Shown here piece after piece: positions 35,135 through 44,659 of a stretch of 64,000 bases of DNA. This DNA comes from Janthinobacterium silvisoli. GTDB lineage: Bacteria; Pseudomonadota; Gammaproteobacteria; Burkholderiales; Burkholderiaceae_D. The first letter of the stretch is position 1. Every line of letters begins with the position of its first letter. Under the pieces are notes generated by a model. The model did not search any database. It was given only the letters and a program-made list of their open reading frames with translations, and had not been told where the DNA came from. The stretch lies in NCBI RefSeq assembly GCF_014200725.1, contig NZ_JACHCL010000003.1, positions 496,001 through 560,000 on the forward strand, in the 5' to 3' direction. Made by a program: the position numbers and the translations under genes.

Positions 35135-36765
35135 TTTTCATCTCCTTTTTTGCCACGGATCAGCGATTCCGGGTGGCGTTCCAGGTAATCGGACAGCGCG
35201 TTCAGCGATTGCAGGGTTTGCGTCAGCTGCTGCAATGCCTGGCGCACATCGGACTGCAGCGGCGAATCCTTTTGCAATACCTGTTCGGCCGTACCAAAGG
35301 TCTGTTTCGCGGCTTTCAAGGTGTCGCGCACTTCCGGCACTACCTGGCCATCGAGCTGCTTGAACAGGGCATTGCCTTGCTTGAACAGCGCGTCGGCCTG
35401 CTTGATGGTGGAATTGAGGTTATTGCCGATCTCGTCAAACGGCACCTGGTCCAGCTTCCTGGCGATGCTGGCGATCTGCGTCTGCAATTCGTCCAGGGTA
35501 TTGGGCACGGTCGGCACTTCCATCGGATACTTGTTCACGTCCAGCTCGACCTTGGGTGCTTTCGGGAAGAAGTCCAGCGCGATATACAGCTGGCTGGTGA
35601 GCAGGTTACCGGTACGCAGCTGGGCGCGCAAACCACGGCTGACCATGCGCTCCAACAGCTGGTGGCCGGCCGATCCATCGGGTTGGCCCACAGCCGCCTT
35701 GAAACGCATGCCAAGACGCGCCGGATAGAGATTGACCGTCACCGGCATGCGGAAATTCTTTTTCACGGGATCGAACTCGATGCCCACCGAGCGCACTTCA
35801 CCGAGCACGATGCCGCGGAAATCGACGGTGGCGCCAGGCTGCAGGCCGCGCAGCGACTGGTCAAAATAAAACACGCTGGTGATCGCCTCGCCATCGGGTT
35901 CGCGCATGGCGCTCGCCTCGTCGGCGGCCAGGCGGTAAATGGTGCCTGCCGGCGCCGGCTCCTGCGGCTTGCGGCCATTTTCCGCTTCAAACGCAATGCC
36001 GCCCACCAGCATCGCCGCCAGCGATTGCGTATTCAATTTGAAGCCATTCGAATCGAGGCGCACATCGACGCCGCTGGCATGCCACCAGCGCGCATCCTTG
36101 CCGACAAATTGATCGTAAGGCGCGTTAACGAAGACCGACATGGTGATGCCATTACCATCCTTGTCCAGCGCAAAGCTGACCACCTTGCCCACGCGCAGTC
36201 GGTGGAAGAACAGGGGTGAGCCCACGTCGATGGAACCGAGGCTTTCCGCATGCAGCGTAAACAGTTTTCCCTTCTGGTCGCCAGCGATGGCAGGCGCCGT
36301 TTCCAGCCCCACGAAACTGTCTTTTTTCGCTTCCGACTTGCCCGTATCGACGCCGATGTAGGCGCCCGACAGCAAGGTACCCAGGCCCGTCACACCACTG
36401 GCGCCGATTTGCGGGCGCACCACCCAGAAACGTGTATCGGCAGTGGCGAAGCGGCGCGCATCCTTGCTCATATCGATGGTCACCAGCACCTTGCTCAAAT
36501 CGTCGCCCAGGCTGATGGCGCGCACCTGGCCGATATCCACGTCCTTATACTTGACCTTGGTCTTGCCCGGCTCCAGCCCTTCGGCGCTCTTGAAGCTGAC
36601 GGTGACCGTCGGCCCCTGGTCGAGGATGGACTTGGTCACCAGGGCTGCGCCGATCAACGCTGCCAGCAAAGGGATCAGCCATACCAGCGACGGCAGCCAG
36701 CGGCTGGCCTTGTCCACATCGGGTTCGGCCACCACGCTTGCGCTTTCACTTTCTTTTTCAGACAT
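35131..36765 (-). CDS. pqiB: PqiB, MCE-domain intermembrane lipid transport protein
   Basis: This is 544 residues from ATG 36765, with GGAGAGC before it; a start at 36801 would overlap pqiA more. A single N-terminal helix (about 25-45) anchors three MCE/MlaD repeats (first around PTVTVSFKSAEGLEPGKTKVKYKDVDIGQV, third around YFDQSLRGLQPGATVDFRGIVLGEV) and a long C-terminal coiled coil (about 420-540). Such proteins form a syringe-like tunnel across the periplasm. It overlaps pqiA by eight bases. Confidence 0.94.
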   Translation of the reverse strand: MSEKESESASVVAEPDVDKASRWLPSLVWLIPLLAALIGAALVTKSILDQGPTVTVSFKSAEGLEPGKTKVKYKDVDIGQVRAISLGDDLSKVLVTIDMSKDARRFATADTRFWVVRPQIGASGVTGLGTLLSGAYIGVDTGKSEAKKDSFVGLETAPAIAGDQKGKLFTLHAESLGSIDVGSPLFFHRLRVGKVVSFALDKDGNGITMSVFVNAPYDQFVGKDARWWHASGVDVRLDSNGFKLNTQSLAAMLVGGIAFEAENGRKPQEPAPAGTIYRLAADEASAMREPDGEAITSVFYFDQSLRGLQPGATVDFRGIVLGEVRSVGIEFDPVKKNFRMPVTVNLYPARLGMRFKAAVGQPDGSAGHQLLERMVSRGLRAQLRTGNLLTSQLYIALDFFPKAPKVELDVNKYPMEVPTVPNTLDELQTQIASIARKLDQVPFDEIGNNLNSTIKQADALFKQGNALFKQLDGQVVPEVRDTLKAAKQTFGTAEQVLQKDSPLQSDVRQALQQLTQTLQSLNALSDYLERHPESLIRGKKGDEK

Positions 36766-38053
36766 GTTGCTCTCCAATCGCCAGTTTATTTTTTTCTGCA
36801 TCGTTGCGTGTCTTGTCGTCGACCGGGTCCCAGATCAGGCGCGGGTCAAACTGCATCGAGGCCAGCATGGTCAGCACCACCACGGCGCCGAACGCCAGCG
36901 CGCCAGGGCCAGCCGTGATCACGGCCAGCGATTTGAAGCGCACCAGGGCCACCGTCAAGGTGACAACGAAGATATCGAGCATGGACCAGCGGCCGATGAA
37001 TTCGACCATGCGGTACAACACCGTGCGCTGGCGCGGCCGCCAGCGCGAACGCCGCTGCGCCGTCCAGGCCAGCAGCGCCAGGGTGCCCAGCTTCAGCATG
37101 GGCACCACCACGCTGGCGATGAAGATGATGATGGCCAGTCCCTTCGAGCCGCTATTCCAGAACAGCGCCACGCCGCTCATGATGGTGTCGTCCTGCGCGC
37201 CGAACAGCGAGTGCGTCACCATCACGGGCAGCAGATTGGCGGGAATGTACAGGATGGCAGCGGCGATCAGCAAGGCCCAGGTACGGCTGATGCTATTCGG
37301 TTTGCGCGTATGCAGCGGCGTGCCGCAGCGCGCACACTCCAGGTGATGGCCCTTGCCCACGGGCGGCGCCACCAGGCCACAGGCGTGGCAAGGCAGCACC
37401 TTGGCGCCAGGCGCAAGCGGCTTGTAGCGCAGTCCGGGCAGGGATGCTCGCAGCAGATCATCGCCCACATTCCACAGGGTCTTGGGGTCGAACGAGACGA
37501 CGATGGCCAGCATCACGGTCAGCGCGCCAAATGCGAACAGGCCCGGTTGCGGCACCACGGTGGCCAGGCTGGTCATCTTGACGACGGTGATCAGGATACC
37601 GATCATCAGCACTTCCGTCATGCCCCATTCACGCGCCGTCTGTACGGCGCGCAGCACGCGGTTAAAACCGGGCACCCTGACCTTCATGCGCAAGCCCAGC
37701 GCCACATACAGCAGGGAACCGAGCTCGATGGCGGGAAACAGCATGGTAAACAGGAAGACCATGGTCGCCACCACCTGCATCTGCTCGGACCACAGCACGC
37801 GGATGGAGCCCAGCAAGGTGGCGCTGGACGTCAAGCCATTGATGTCGAGTTCGACGATGGGGAAAAACTGGGCGATCAGGAAAACAAAGGCGGCGCCCAG
37901 GGTCAGGGCCACCACCTTGTTCAAGTCGGCGGAACTGCCCCGGTACAGCACCGAGCGGCAGCGGATGCAGCGCGCTTTTTCACGCGGGCGCAGCGGGCGT
38001 TTGCGGTACAACACGCCGCAGTCATGACAGCTGATCAGGTCATATCGGTGCAC
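36758..38053 (-). CDS. pqiA: PqiA, inner-membrane paraquat-inducible protein A
   Basis: The 431-residue protein has two homologous halves, each with a zinc ribbon (CHDCG…CIRC at about 9-33; CHACG…CARCG at about 225-250) and four membrane helices. It is the inner-membrane partner of the PqiB tunnel. It begins the pqiABC operon. The 110-base upstream gap is AT-rich and likely holds the promoter (SoxR/S-like control is known in E. coli but not visible here). Confidence 0.93.
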   Translation of the reverse strand: MHRYDLISCHDCGVLYRKRPLRPREKARCIRCRSVLYRGSSADLNKVVALTLGAAFVFLIAQFFPIVELDINGLTSSATLLGSIRVLWSEQMQVVATMVFLFTMLFPAIELGSLLYVALGLRMKVRVPGFNRVLRAVQTAREWGMTEVLMIGILITVVKMTSLATVVPQPGLFAFGALTVMLAIVVSFDPKTLWNVGDDLLRASLPGLRYKPLAPGAKVLPCHACGLVAPPVGKGHHLECARCGTPLHTRKPNSISRTWALLIAAAILYIPANLLPVMVTHSLFGAQDDTIMSGVALFWNSGSKGLAIIIFIASVVVPMLKLGTLALLAWTAQRRSRWRPRQRTVLYRMVEFIGRWSMLDIFVVTLTVALVRFKSLAVITAGPGALAFGAVVVLTMLASMQFDPRLIWDPVDDKTRNDAEKNKLAIGEQHV

Positions 38054-38163
38054 AGTAGGGAGTGGGCCGCTTAATAAGTGTCAAGTTGATAATTATTAAT
38101 CTATCTCAAGAGCACCTATCATACGACAAACCGGCCCGATTACTGCACAGCAGCATTATTTAG

Positions 38164-39522
38164 TTACCTGTGTACATGAACCCGCAACAAAGTCTCTACT
38201 GCGCGGCCCAGCCGCAGGATCTGTGCATCCTGGCCAGCCAGCCCACAAATCCCCAGTCCCACGGGCAGCTCGCCGTCTGCCTGGCAAGGCACAGACAGCG
38301 CACAGCCATCGAGGAAGTTGATCACGCTGGTATTGCGCAGCACCAGGCCATTGGTGGCGAAAAACGCCGCATCATCGTGTTCCAGCGGCGCCAGTTCAGG
38401 CGCCACGATAGCCACGCTGGGCATCAGCCAGGCGTCATAGGGCGCCAGGCGGCTGCGCGCTATGGCGATCAGGCGGCGGCGTGCATCGAGCAAGTCGATA
38501 TAGTCGGCCGCGCCCTGCTGCTGGCCACGGCGGATACGGGCCGCCACGCGTTGGTCGTACTGAACACCCTTCTGTTCCAGCAGCGCGCGGTGCCAGTGCC
38601 AGGCTTCGGCCGCCACCAGGCCTCCGCCGCCATTAATGGTGGGCAGCTCCAGCAGTTCCGGGAAGTCGAACTGTTCCACCAGTGCGCCCGCTGCGCGCAA
38701 CTGGTCCAGCGCCGCATCAAACGCTTGCTGCACCTGCGCGTCGACATTGGCGCCCACATAGTCGCGGGTAAAACCGAAACGCAATCCTTTCACTGCCGGC
38801 GCATCGAGGCTGATGTCCTGGCCCGACAGCGCCGCATGCAAAATGGCGCAGCAATCGACGCTGTGCGCGATAGGGCCAGCCGAATCGAGCAAGCGCGATA
38901 GCGGCACGGCGCCGGTGAGCGGCACGGTCGACGCCGTCGGCTTGAAGCCCGTCAAGCCGCAAAATGCGGCGGGAATGCGGATTGAGCCGCCCGTATCCGT
39001 ACCCAGCGCGCCGGCCGCCATCTGCAGCGCCACCGTGACGGCGCCGCCCGAGCTGGAACCACCGGCGATGCGGCTACGGTCAAGCGGATTAACGGGCGTG
39101 CCGTAATGGGGATTCAAGCCCAGGCCGGAAAACGCGAATTCGCTCATATTTGTGCGGCCCAGCAGGATGGCGCCAGCTGCGCGCAAACGGGCCACGGCGG
39201 TGGCGTCTGTGCTGGCGGGCGCTGCGTCGGCCAGCGCCAGCGAAGCGGCGCTACTGACCTGGCCCTGCACGTCGAACAAATCCTTGATGGAGATCGGGAT
39301 ACCAGCCAACGGCGAAGCGACGATGCCAGCCGCACGCGCCGCATCGCTGGCGCGCGCCTCGGCTAGCGCCTGCTCGCCATCGAGGCTGACATAGGCCACG
39401 CCGCACTGTGCGCGATGGGCTTCGGCCCGCGCCAGCATGCGCTGCGTCAGTTCCACGCTGGTGATGCGGCCGGCGGCCAGGTCGGCGGCCAGGTCGCGGA
39501 TAGTCTTGTGCTGCTTGCTCAT
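38164..39522 (-). CDS. Amidase (amidase signature family)
   Basis: The 452-residue hydrolase has the Ser-Ser-Lys triad: Lys in IPISIKDLFDV (about 78), cis-Ser in AGGSSSGG (about 153) and the nucleophile in DTGGSIRIPAAFCGLTGFKP (about 176). It is the terminal gene of a four-gene unit with a DUF2848 protein, an MHS transporter and an EthD-like protein, two bases from DUF2848. It probably hydrolyses an imported amide. Substrate unknown; allophanate or biuret-type hydrolysis is possible but not shown. Confidence 0.88.
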   Translation of the reverse strand: MSKQHKTIRDLAADLAAGRITSVELTQRMLARAEAHRAQCGVAYVSLDGEQALAEARASDAARAAGIVASPLAGIPISIKDLFDVQGQVSSAASLALADAAPASTDATAVARLRAAGAILLGRTNMSEFAFSGLGLNPHYGTPVNPLDRSRIAGGSSSGGAVTVALQMAAGALGTDTGGSIRIPAAFCGLTGFKPTASTVPLTGAVPLSRLLDSAGPIAHSVDCCAILHAALSGQDISLDAPAVKGLRFGFTRDYVGANVDAQVQQAFDAALDQLRAAGALVEQFDFPELLELPTINGGGGLVAAEAWHWHRALLEQKGVQYDQRVAARIRRGQQQGAADYIDLLDARRRLIAIARSRLAPYDAWLMPSVAIVAPELAPLEHDDAAFFATNGLVLRNTSVINFLDGCALSVPCQADGELPVGLGICGLAGQDAQILRLGRAVETLLRVHVHR

Positions 39523-39524
39523 TG

Positions 39525-40202
39525 TTATCCTTCCACGGGCAGGGTTTGCACCGCATAACGATGCTGCAGGCGACGCTGCAAGACTGGATCATACAGCTCC
39601 AGTGCAAAGGCGTCGCCGTGGCCCATCTCGCCGATAATCGGCTGGGTGCCGCAGAACATGGCGCTGCCGACCGGCAGTGCCGCCTGGCCCGTATAGCGCT
39701 GGATCAAGTCTTGCGGCGCCAGCATGCGCGTCACAGGGCCTTCCTGATACAAGGCTGGCGCGCCATCGCGCTCACGCCAGGAACGCATCTGCAACTGGTC
39801 CCAGTGGGCCGCCACATCGTCGTAACGCCACAGGGTATCGCTGACCGGCTTGCCGCACATCTGCTTCGACACCGTCACGCCATAACTTTCCACCTTGCGG
39901 TCCGTATGGTCGGAGCCGATGCCCACCAGCAGGCCGAATTCGGTGGAAAACAGCACGAATTCCGCCTCGCCCGACGAGTCCCTGCCCGGCACTTCGATGG
40001 CGCCGTCGCTGGACAACAGCGCTGCCGACACGCGGTAAAACGTCGGCACGCTTTTCGGCCGCGCCACGCCAATCGCTTCCAGTTCGGCGATATGGTGTTC
40101 GACCATGGCCATGTCGCGCCCTGTCCAGCCGGCGATGATCAGATTGTCGATGTTGAAGGTGACAGGGCCATGGCCCGTCAGTTGAAAGTTCAAGGTCGTC
40201 AT
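39525..40202 (-). CDS. DUF2848 family protein (fumarylacetoacetase-fold-like)
   Basis: This 225-residue protein shows the DUF2848 pattern: NLIIAGWTGRDMAMVEHHIAELEAIGVARPKSVPTFYRV, then GIGSDHTDRKVE and the SKQMCGKPVSDTLWR segment. It commonly sits next to amidases and transporters in catabolic clusters, as here, and may be a hydrolase. It is five bases from the MFS gene and two from the amidase, so the trio is one operon. Catalytic residues are not established. Confidence 0.8.
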   Translation of the reverse strand: MTTLNFQLTGHGPVTFNIDNLIIAGWTGRDMAMVEHHIAELEAIGVARPKSVPTFYRVSAALLSSDGAIEVPGRDSSGEAEFVLFSTEFGLLVGIGSDHTDRKVESYGVTVSKQMCGKPVSDTLWRYDDVAAHWDQLQMRSWRERDGAPALYQEGPVTRMLAPQDLIQRYTGQAALPVGSAMFCGTQPIIGEMGHGDAFALELYDPVLQRRLQHRYAVQTLPVEG

Positions 40203-40207
40203 ATTTT

Positions 40208-41536
40208 CTACTCTTCTAATGGGCCACGGCCCGTTTCACGTGCAGCAAACACCGAGATACCGGTGATCAGCAAAGCCGCCGCCACATACAGCGAGACAGC
40301 CATGGTGCTGGCATAGGAGCGGTACAGGCTGGCGATCACCAGCGGGGCAAAGCCACCGCCGATCACGCCGGCCAGCGTATAGGCCAGCGAGGAACCCGCA
40401 TAGCGCACCTTGGTGGGGAATTGTTCGATCACGAAGGCTGCCTGCGGGCCATACATGATGGCGTGGATGATCAGGCCGACGACGACGGCGATGACGATGG
40501 CAGCCGGGCTGGCCGTATCCAGCAAGGTGAAAAAGACGAAGGCCCAGATCAAGCCCAGCACGGCGCCCAGCGCATACACGGGGCGGCGGCCGATCTTGTC
40601 CGACAAGGCGCCAAAGACAGGCACGCTCAATGCATTGCAAGCGGTGCCGAGCATGATGGCGGTCAGCGCCAGGGTTGACGACAGATGCAGCACGGTCGTT
40701 ACATAGGTCAGGGTGAACACCACCACCAGTGCATACAGCACGTCCGAGCCGATGCGCACGCCACCGGCGATCAGCAAACGGCGCCAGTAGATACGCAGCA
40801 CGTCACCGATCGGCGCTTCCGCCTTGGCATCCTTCTTGTCGAGTTCCTGGAACAGCGGCGTTTCATCGATGCCGCTGCGTATCCACATGCCAAAAACCAC
40901 CAGCAGCAGGCTGGCGATAAATGGAATGCGCCAGCCCCAGGCCATGAAGGATTCATGCGGCAGAAAATACGTGATCAGGCCGATGCAACCAGTCGCCAGC
41001 AAGGTGCCGAACGATGGCCCCACCTGCGTCCACGAGGCATTGCGTCCGCGCTTGTCGGCCGCTCCGTGCTCTACTGAAATCAGCACGGCGCCCGCCCACT
41101 CGCCACCGAGCGCGATACCTTGCACGAAGCGCAGCGCCACCAGCAGAACCGGGCTCCAGATGCCGGCCGTTGCATACGTGGGCAAGAGCCCCATCAGGCC
41201 TGTCGTCACGCCCATCAGCATCAGGGTCACGACCAATACCCAGCGGCGCCCCAGCTTGTCGCCCAGGTGGCCGAAGATCACGCCGCCGATCGGGCGCGAG
41301 ATATAGCCGACCGCGTAGGTGGAAAAGGCCAGGATGGTGCCCGTCAGCGGATCGAAGGAAGGGAAAAACAAATGGTTGAAGATCAGCGCAGCCATGGTGT
41401 TGTAGACGGTGAAGTCATACCATTCCAGGGTCGTGCCGACCATGCTGGCTGTGGCCAGGCGGCCGGTTTTCGGCTTTTCGGCTGGCGCCGCTGTGCCGTC
41501 ATGCGCGGGAATACGCGCGGAGGTGTAAGTGCTCAT
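40208..41536 (-). CDS. MHS-family (MFS) metabolite:H+ symporter
   Basis: The 442-residue transporter has 12 predicted helices and the MFS loop motif GHLGDKLGRRWVLV between helices 2 and 3, with ALSDKIGRRPVYA repeated in the second half. The N-terminal TLEWYDFTVYNTMAALIFNHLFFP is typical of the MHS (shikimate/alpha-ketoglutarate ShiA-like) group. It probably imports the compound hydrolysed by the adjacent amidase/DUF2848 pair. Confidence 0.88.
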   Translation of the reverse strand: MSTYTSARIPAHDGTAAPAEKPKTGRLATASMVGTTLEWYDFTVYNTMAALIFNHLFFPSFDPLTGTILAFSTYAVGYISRPIGGVIFGHLGDKLGRRWVLVVTLMLMGVTTGLMGLLPTYATAGIWSPVLLVALRFVQGIALGGEWAGAVLISVEHGAADKRGRNASWTQVGPSFGTLLATGCIGLITYFLPHESFMAWGWRIPFIASLLLVVFGMWIRSGIDETPLFQELDKKDAKAEAPIGDVLRIYWRRLLIAGGVRIGSDVLYALVVVFTLTYVTTVLHLSSTLALTAIMLGTACNALSVPVFGALSDKIGRRPVYALGAVLGLIWAFVFFTLLDTASPAAIVIAVVVGLIIHAIMYGPQAAFVIEQFPTKVRYAGSSLAYTLAGVIGGGFAPLVIASLYRSYASTMAVSLYVAAALLITGISVFAARETGRGPLEE

Positions 41537-41638
41537 TGCCTGTCTCTCTCGTCAGTTTATTGCAGGCCCGGCGCAGGATGCATGCCCTGCGCCGTGGCCC
41601 GTGTCTCGTTTTATCAGTGCGACCAGAAGCTTGCGCAA

Positions 41639-42313
41639 TCAGGCGGCTTGCAGGTCCGTCTCGCGCAATTGCCAGGACAGCTGCAAGATGGCTGCTTCAT
41701 CGGCATCCAGTCCCAGCGCAGTACTCGCCCTGGCAACCGCCGCCAGGGCAGCCGCTTCCGAGGAAGTGTCGATCAGGAAGATGGGGTCCAGTACGCGTCC
41801 TTCCTTCTGTTCTGCCGGCAGGGGCCCCGACAGCTTGGTGTCCGGCGTCAGCAGGCGCGAGGCGATCACGCCATCGATCTGCAGCAGTTCACGGCCCAGT
41901 GCCGCCAGGCCAGCTACCGCCTGCGCATCCTGGCCGATGGTCTTCGCGCCCAGGCGCAGCACGGCCAGCCAGGCGCCCGTGCCAAAACCTGTTTCCGCCT
42001 CGATGGCGCACACGCGGCGCATCGGATCGCGCATGCGGCCCAGATTCGTTACCGACCATGGCGTCTGCTGCTGGAAGGCCTTGAAGTAATCTGGCGTCTG
42101 GAAGGCGTCCAGCGACACGGTGCGGTACAGGCCCAGATATTTGCGCGGGCCGCGCACGCTCTGATAGCGCGTGCCGCTGACGAAGCCGGGAATGCGCACG
42201 CGTTCTTCCACATGTTCGCGGTCATACCAGCGGTTGAAATCGATCTCGTGTTCAGGGTCGGCGCTGGTCCAGACAAACAGGATGCCAGGCAAAGTGGTGG
42301 GGGACGTCGTCAT
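41639..42313 (-). CDS. EthD/dimeric alpha-beta-barrel-like protein
   Basis: The protein is 224 residues from ATG 42313 (GGAAC upstream at good spacing; 42331 is an alternative). It contains FNRWYDREHVEERVRIPGFVSGTRY, a phrase common in EthD- and DUF4286-like dimeric alpha-beta barrels, followed by a second half that looks like a duplicated copy. Such proteins act in oxidative or ring-cleaving catabolism, but the exact activity is unknown. It leads the MFS-DUF2848-amidase unit from the promoter at 42352-42380. Confidence 0.65.
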   Translation of the reverse strand: MTTSPTTLPGILFVWTSADPEHEIDFNRWYDREHVEERVRIPGFVSGTRYQSVRGPRKYLGLYRTVSLDAFQTPDYFKAFQQQTPWSVTNLGRMRDPMRRVCAIEAETGFGTGAWLAVLRLGAKTIGQDAQAVAGLAALGRELLQIDGVIASRLLTPDTKLSGPLPAEQKEGRVLDPIFLIDTSSEAAALAAVARASTALGLDADEAAILQLSWQLRETDLQAA

Positions 42314-42351
42314 GATGGTTCCGTTCTGCATTGTAAGTGGAGTGCTACCCT

Positions 42352-42380
42352 AGAATAGGTGGCGCCCCACTACATGGCAA
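42352..42380 (-). promoter_or_regulatory. Sigma-70 promoter for the EthD-MFS-DUF2848-amidase operon
   Basis: TTGCCA (42380-42375) and TATTCT (42357-42352) on the minus strand are spaced by 17 bases. The leader to the ATG at 42313 is about 30 bases. The LysR gene upstream on the same strand probably encodes the regulator. Confidence 0.65.
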
Positions 42381-42428
42381 ACGGGTTATTTTGAAGACGA
42401 CTGATAAGTTTTTCTTGTGGAGTGAGGC

Positions 42429-43361
42429 CTACCCGACTCCATACTCCGCCCCCAGGCCAACGGTAAACCGCGCCGCCTCTTCACAGGCCAGCATGGCCAC
42501 CAATTGAATCGCTTCCGTCGTCAGATCTTCGCTATAGCTGATCACGATACGCTGCGGCGCCAGGGTGCCGGTACACGGGATCAGGGCGATATTGCCCAAC
42601 TCGATTTCTTCGCGCAGGGGTGCCAGCGGCAGCACGGCAATGCCGAAACCCGCTTTCACCAGGCGCACGATGGCCGATATCGAACTGACGCAATGCACGC
42701 GGCCCAGCTGCACGCCTTCGTCCTGGAACAGCGCCTTGAGCGCGGAATGCGGCTGCGAACCCCGGTTCATGGTGATGATCGGGTGTTCGGCCAGCTGCGC
42801 TACCGTAAAAGGCGCGCTGCCAGCCGGCCAGTCGGCCGCACGGCCCGCCCAGCCCATGGCGATGGCGCCGCTACCGGTGCTGCGGATATGGTCGCCCGTC
42901 AGCATGTCCGTCTGCAGGGCGATATCGAGTTCCCCCTGCTGCAGCTGCTCGTGCAGGCGGCGCGTCGATTCCGATGTCAACTGGATTTCAATGCCTGGAT
43001 AACGTTCCTGCACCCGCTGTAAAAATGGCAGCAGCCAGGTATGCACGATGGTTTCGATCACGCCGATGCGCACTTCGCCGGTGATTTGCGAGGGCGAGGA
43101 ATTGGCTGCATACATGTCGCGGCACAGTTCGAGCATGCGTTCGGCATAGCCGAGCAGGTTGCGCCCGGCGAAAGTGAGGCGGATTTCACGCGTATCGCGG
43201 TCGAACAACCGCGTGCCGAAGTCCTGCTCCAGCGAGGCGATGCGATTGGAAATGGCAGCCTGCGTGATATTGAGCTTGTCGGCGGCAGTACGAAAACTGC
43301 CCAGCCGCGCAGCCCAGACAAAGGCTTCGAGAAAACGGGTATTCAAATGGGGCTTCTTCAC
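42429..43361 (-). CDS. LysR-family transcriptional regulator
   Basis: The 310-residue regulator has an N-terminal helix-turn-helix (FLEAFVWAARLGSFRTAADKLNITQAAISNRIASLEQDFG) and a periplasmic-binding-protein-like effector domain. It is encoded directly upstream of the EthD/MFS/DUF2848/amidase unit on the same strand, 115 bases apart, and downstream of the M20 hydrolase. Probable control of that unit is inference from position. Confidence 0.88.
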   Translation of the reverse strand: MKKPHLNTRFLEAFVWAARLGSFRTAADKLNITQAAISNRIASLEQDFGTRLFDRDTREIRLTFAGRNLLGYAERMLELCRDMYAANSSPSQITGEVRIGVIETIVHTWLLPFLQRVQERYPGIEIQLTSESTRRLHEQLQQGELDIALQTDMLTGDHIRSTGSGAIAMGWAGRAADWPAGSAPFTVAQLAEHPIITMNRGSQPHSALKALFQDEGVQLGRVHCVSSISAIVRLVKAGFGIAVLPLAPLREEIELGNIALIPCTGTLAPQRIVISYSEDLTTEAIQLVAMLACEEAARFTVGLGAEYGVG

Positions 43362-43413
43362 TAGTCTTCACAAAACGTGACGTCGCCCCATTGTAAGCCA
43401 AATCAGCTGTCTG

Positions 43414-44649
43414 TTATTTCTGCGCCAGGAAGTCGTACAAGGTCAGCGCCACGATCTTGCTGGCCTTGCGCAAATCGTCCAGCGCCAGCCTTTCATCGGC
43501 CTTCTTCGCATTCGATTCCGGCACCGTGCGCGGGCCGGCGCCATACAGCACGGCCGGGATACCGTGTTCGCCGTACAGACGCGCGTCGGCATACAGCGGC
43601 GTGCCCTGGGCTGGAATTTCCTCACCGAGGATAGATCGCGCGTTTTTCTGCAAGCTGTCCACCAGCTGCTGCGAACCAGGCAAGGGCCGCAGTGCATGCG
43701 ACAGCAGCAAGCGGCGTATCTCCACGCGGATGCCGTCCTCGCCCCGCACGGCGTCCTCGATCAGCGCGCGCACCTGCGCTTCCACCTGCACCGGATCTTC
43801 CTCCGGGATCATGCGGCGGTCCATCTTCATGACTACCTTGCCCGGCACCACATTGGTATTCGTGCCGCCATCGATGCGGCCCACCAGCATGGTCGGCGAA
43901 TCGATGCTGGACACGCCGGACTTGATCTTTTTCAGTTCCGGCAGCTGGCCATAGATGGCGTTGAGGATCTTGCTGGCCGCCTGCAGCGCATCATGCCCTG
44001 TTTCCGGCATGGCGCCGTGGCCGGACTTGCCGTGCACGGTGATTTCCAGCTGCAGACAGGCGTTGTGGGCGGTGACGATGTTGTAGCTGAAACCGGCCGC
44101 AATCACAAAATCGGGGCGCGTCAGCTTCTGTTCCAGCAGCCAGCCCGGCCCCAGCAAGCCGCCGAATTCTTCATCATAGGTGAAGTGCAGTTCCAGCTTG
44201 CCCTTCAACGGTACGCCCAGCGCTTCAAGCGCGCGCGCAGCAAACACGTAAGTGGCGAAATCGCCTTTCGAGACCGCCGTCGCGCGGCCATAGATATAGC
44301 CATCGGCCACCTGGCCACCGTACGGCGGATACGTCCAGTTGTCGCCGGGCGGCACCACGTCGCCATGCGCATTCAAGGCTACCGTCGGCCCGCCCGGTGC
44401 ATACGGGCGGCGCACGATCAGGTTGGTGATGCTTTGCATGCCATAGGCTTCCACCTGGTCCTGCGGCACCACGTGTTTTTCCGCCTGCCAGCCATAGGCA
44501 GACAGCAGTTGCGCCACCAGCTCCGCGTGCGGCGTGTTATTGCCTGGCGGGGTATCGGTAGGCTGCTGTACCACGCGCTGCAAGAAGGCGATCTCCTCGT
44601 CGAAATGCGCGTCGATCCAGGCGCTCAGTTGTTCGGCATGCGCAGTCAT
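43414..44649 (-). CDS. M20-family metallohydrolase (ArgE/DapE-like)
   Basis: The 411-residue enzyme shows M20 metal-ligand blocks: LNAHGDVVPPGDNWTYPPYGG, RATAVSKGDFATYVFA, FTYDEEFGGLLGPG and LYADARLYGEHGIPAVLYGAG. It hydrolyses an acyl-amino acid or related amide. It follows puuD by ten bases, and UraD/AllC genes are near, so it may act on a purine-derived ureide, but the specific substrate is not evident. Confidence 0.85.
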   Translation of the reverse strand: MTAHAEQLSAWIDAHFDEEIAFLQRVVQQPTDTPPGNNTPHAELVAQLLSAYGWQAEKHVVPQDQVEAYGMQSITNLIVRRPYAPGGPTVALNAHGDVVPPGDNWTYPPYGGQVADGYIYGRATAVSKGDFATYVFAARALEALGVPLKGKLELHFTYDEEFGGLLGPGWLLEQKLTRPDFVIAAGFSYNIVTAHNACLQLEITVHGKSGHGAMPETGHDALQAASKILNAIYGQLPELKKIKSGVSSIDSPTMLVGRIDGGTNTNVVPGKVVMKMDRRMIPEEDPVQVEAQVRALIEDAVRGEDGIRVEIRRLLLSHALRPLPGSQQLVDSLQKNARSILGEEIPAQGTPLYADARLYGEHGIPAVLYGAGPRTVPESNAKKADERLALDDLRKASKIVALTLYDFLAQK

Positions 44650-44659
44650 GGTGTCCCTT

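Noticed and set aside
36443-38074. Long plus-strand open frame opposite pqiA/pqiB
   Set aside because: His/Gln/Arg-rich shadow without motifs; pqiABC is clear on the minus strand.
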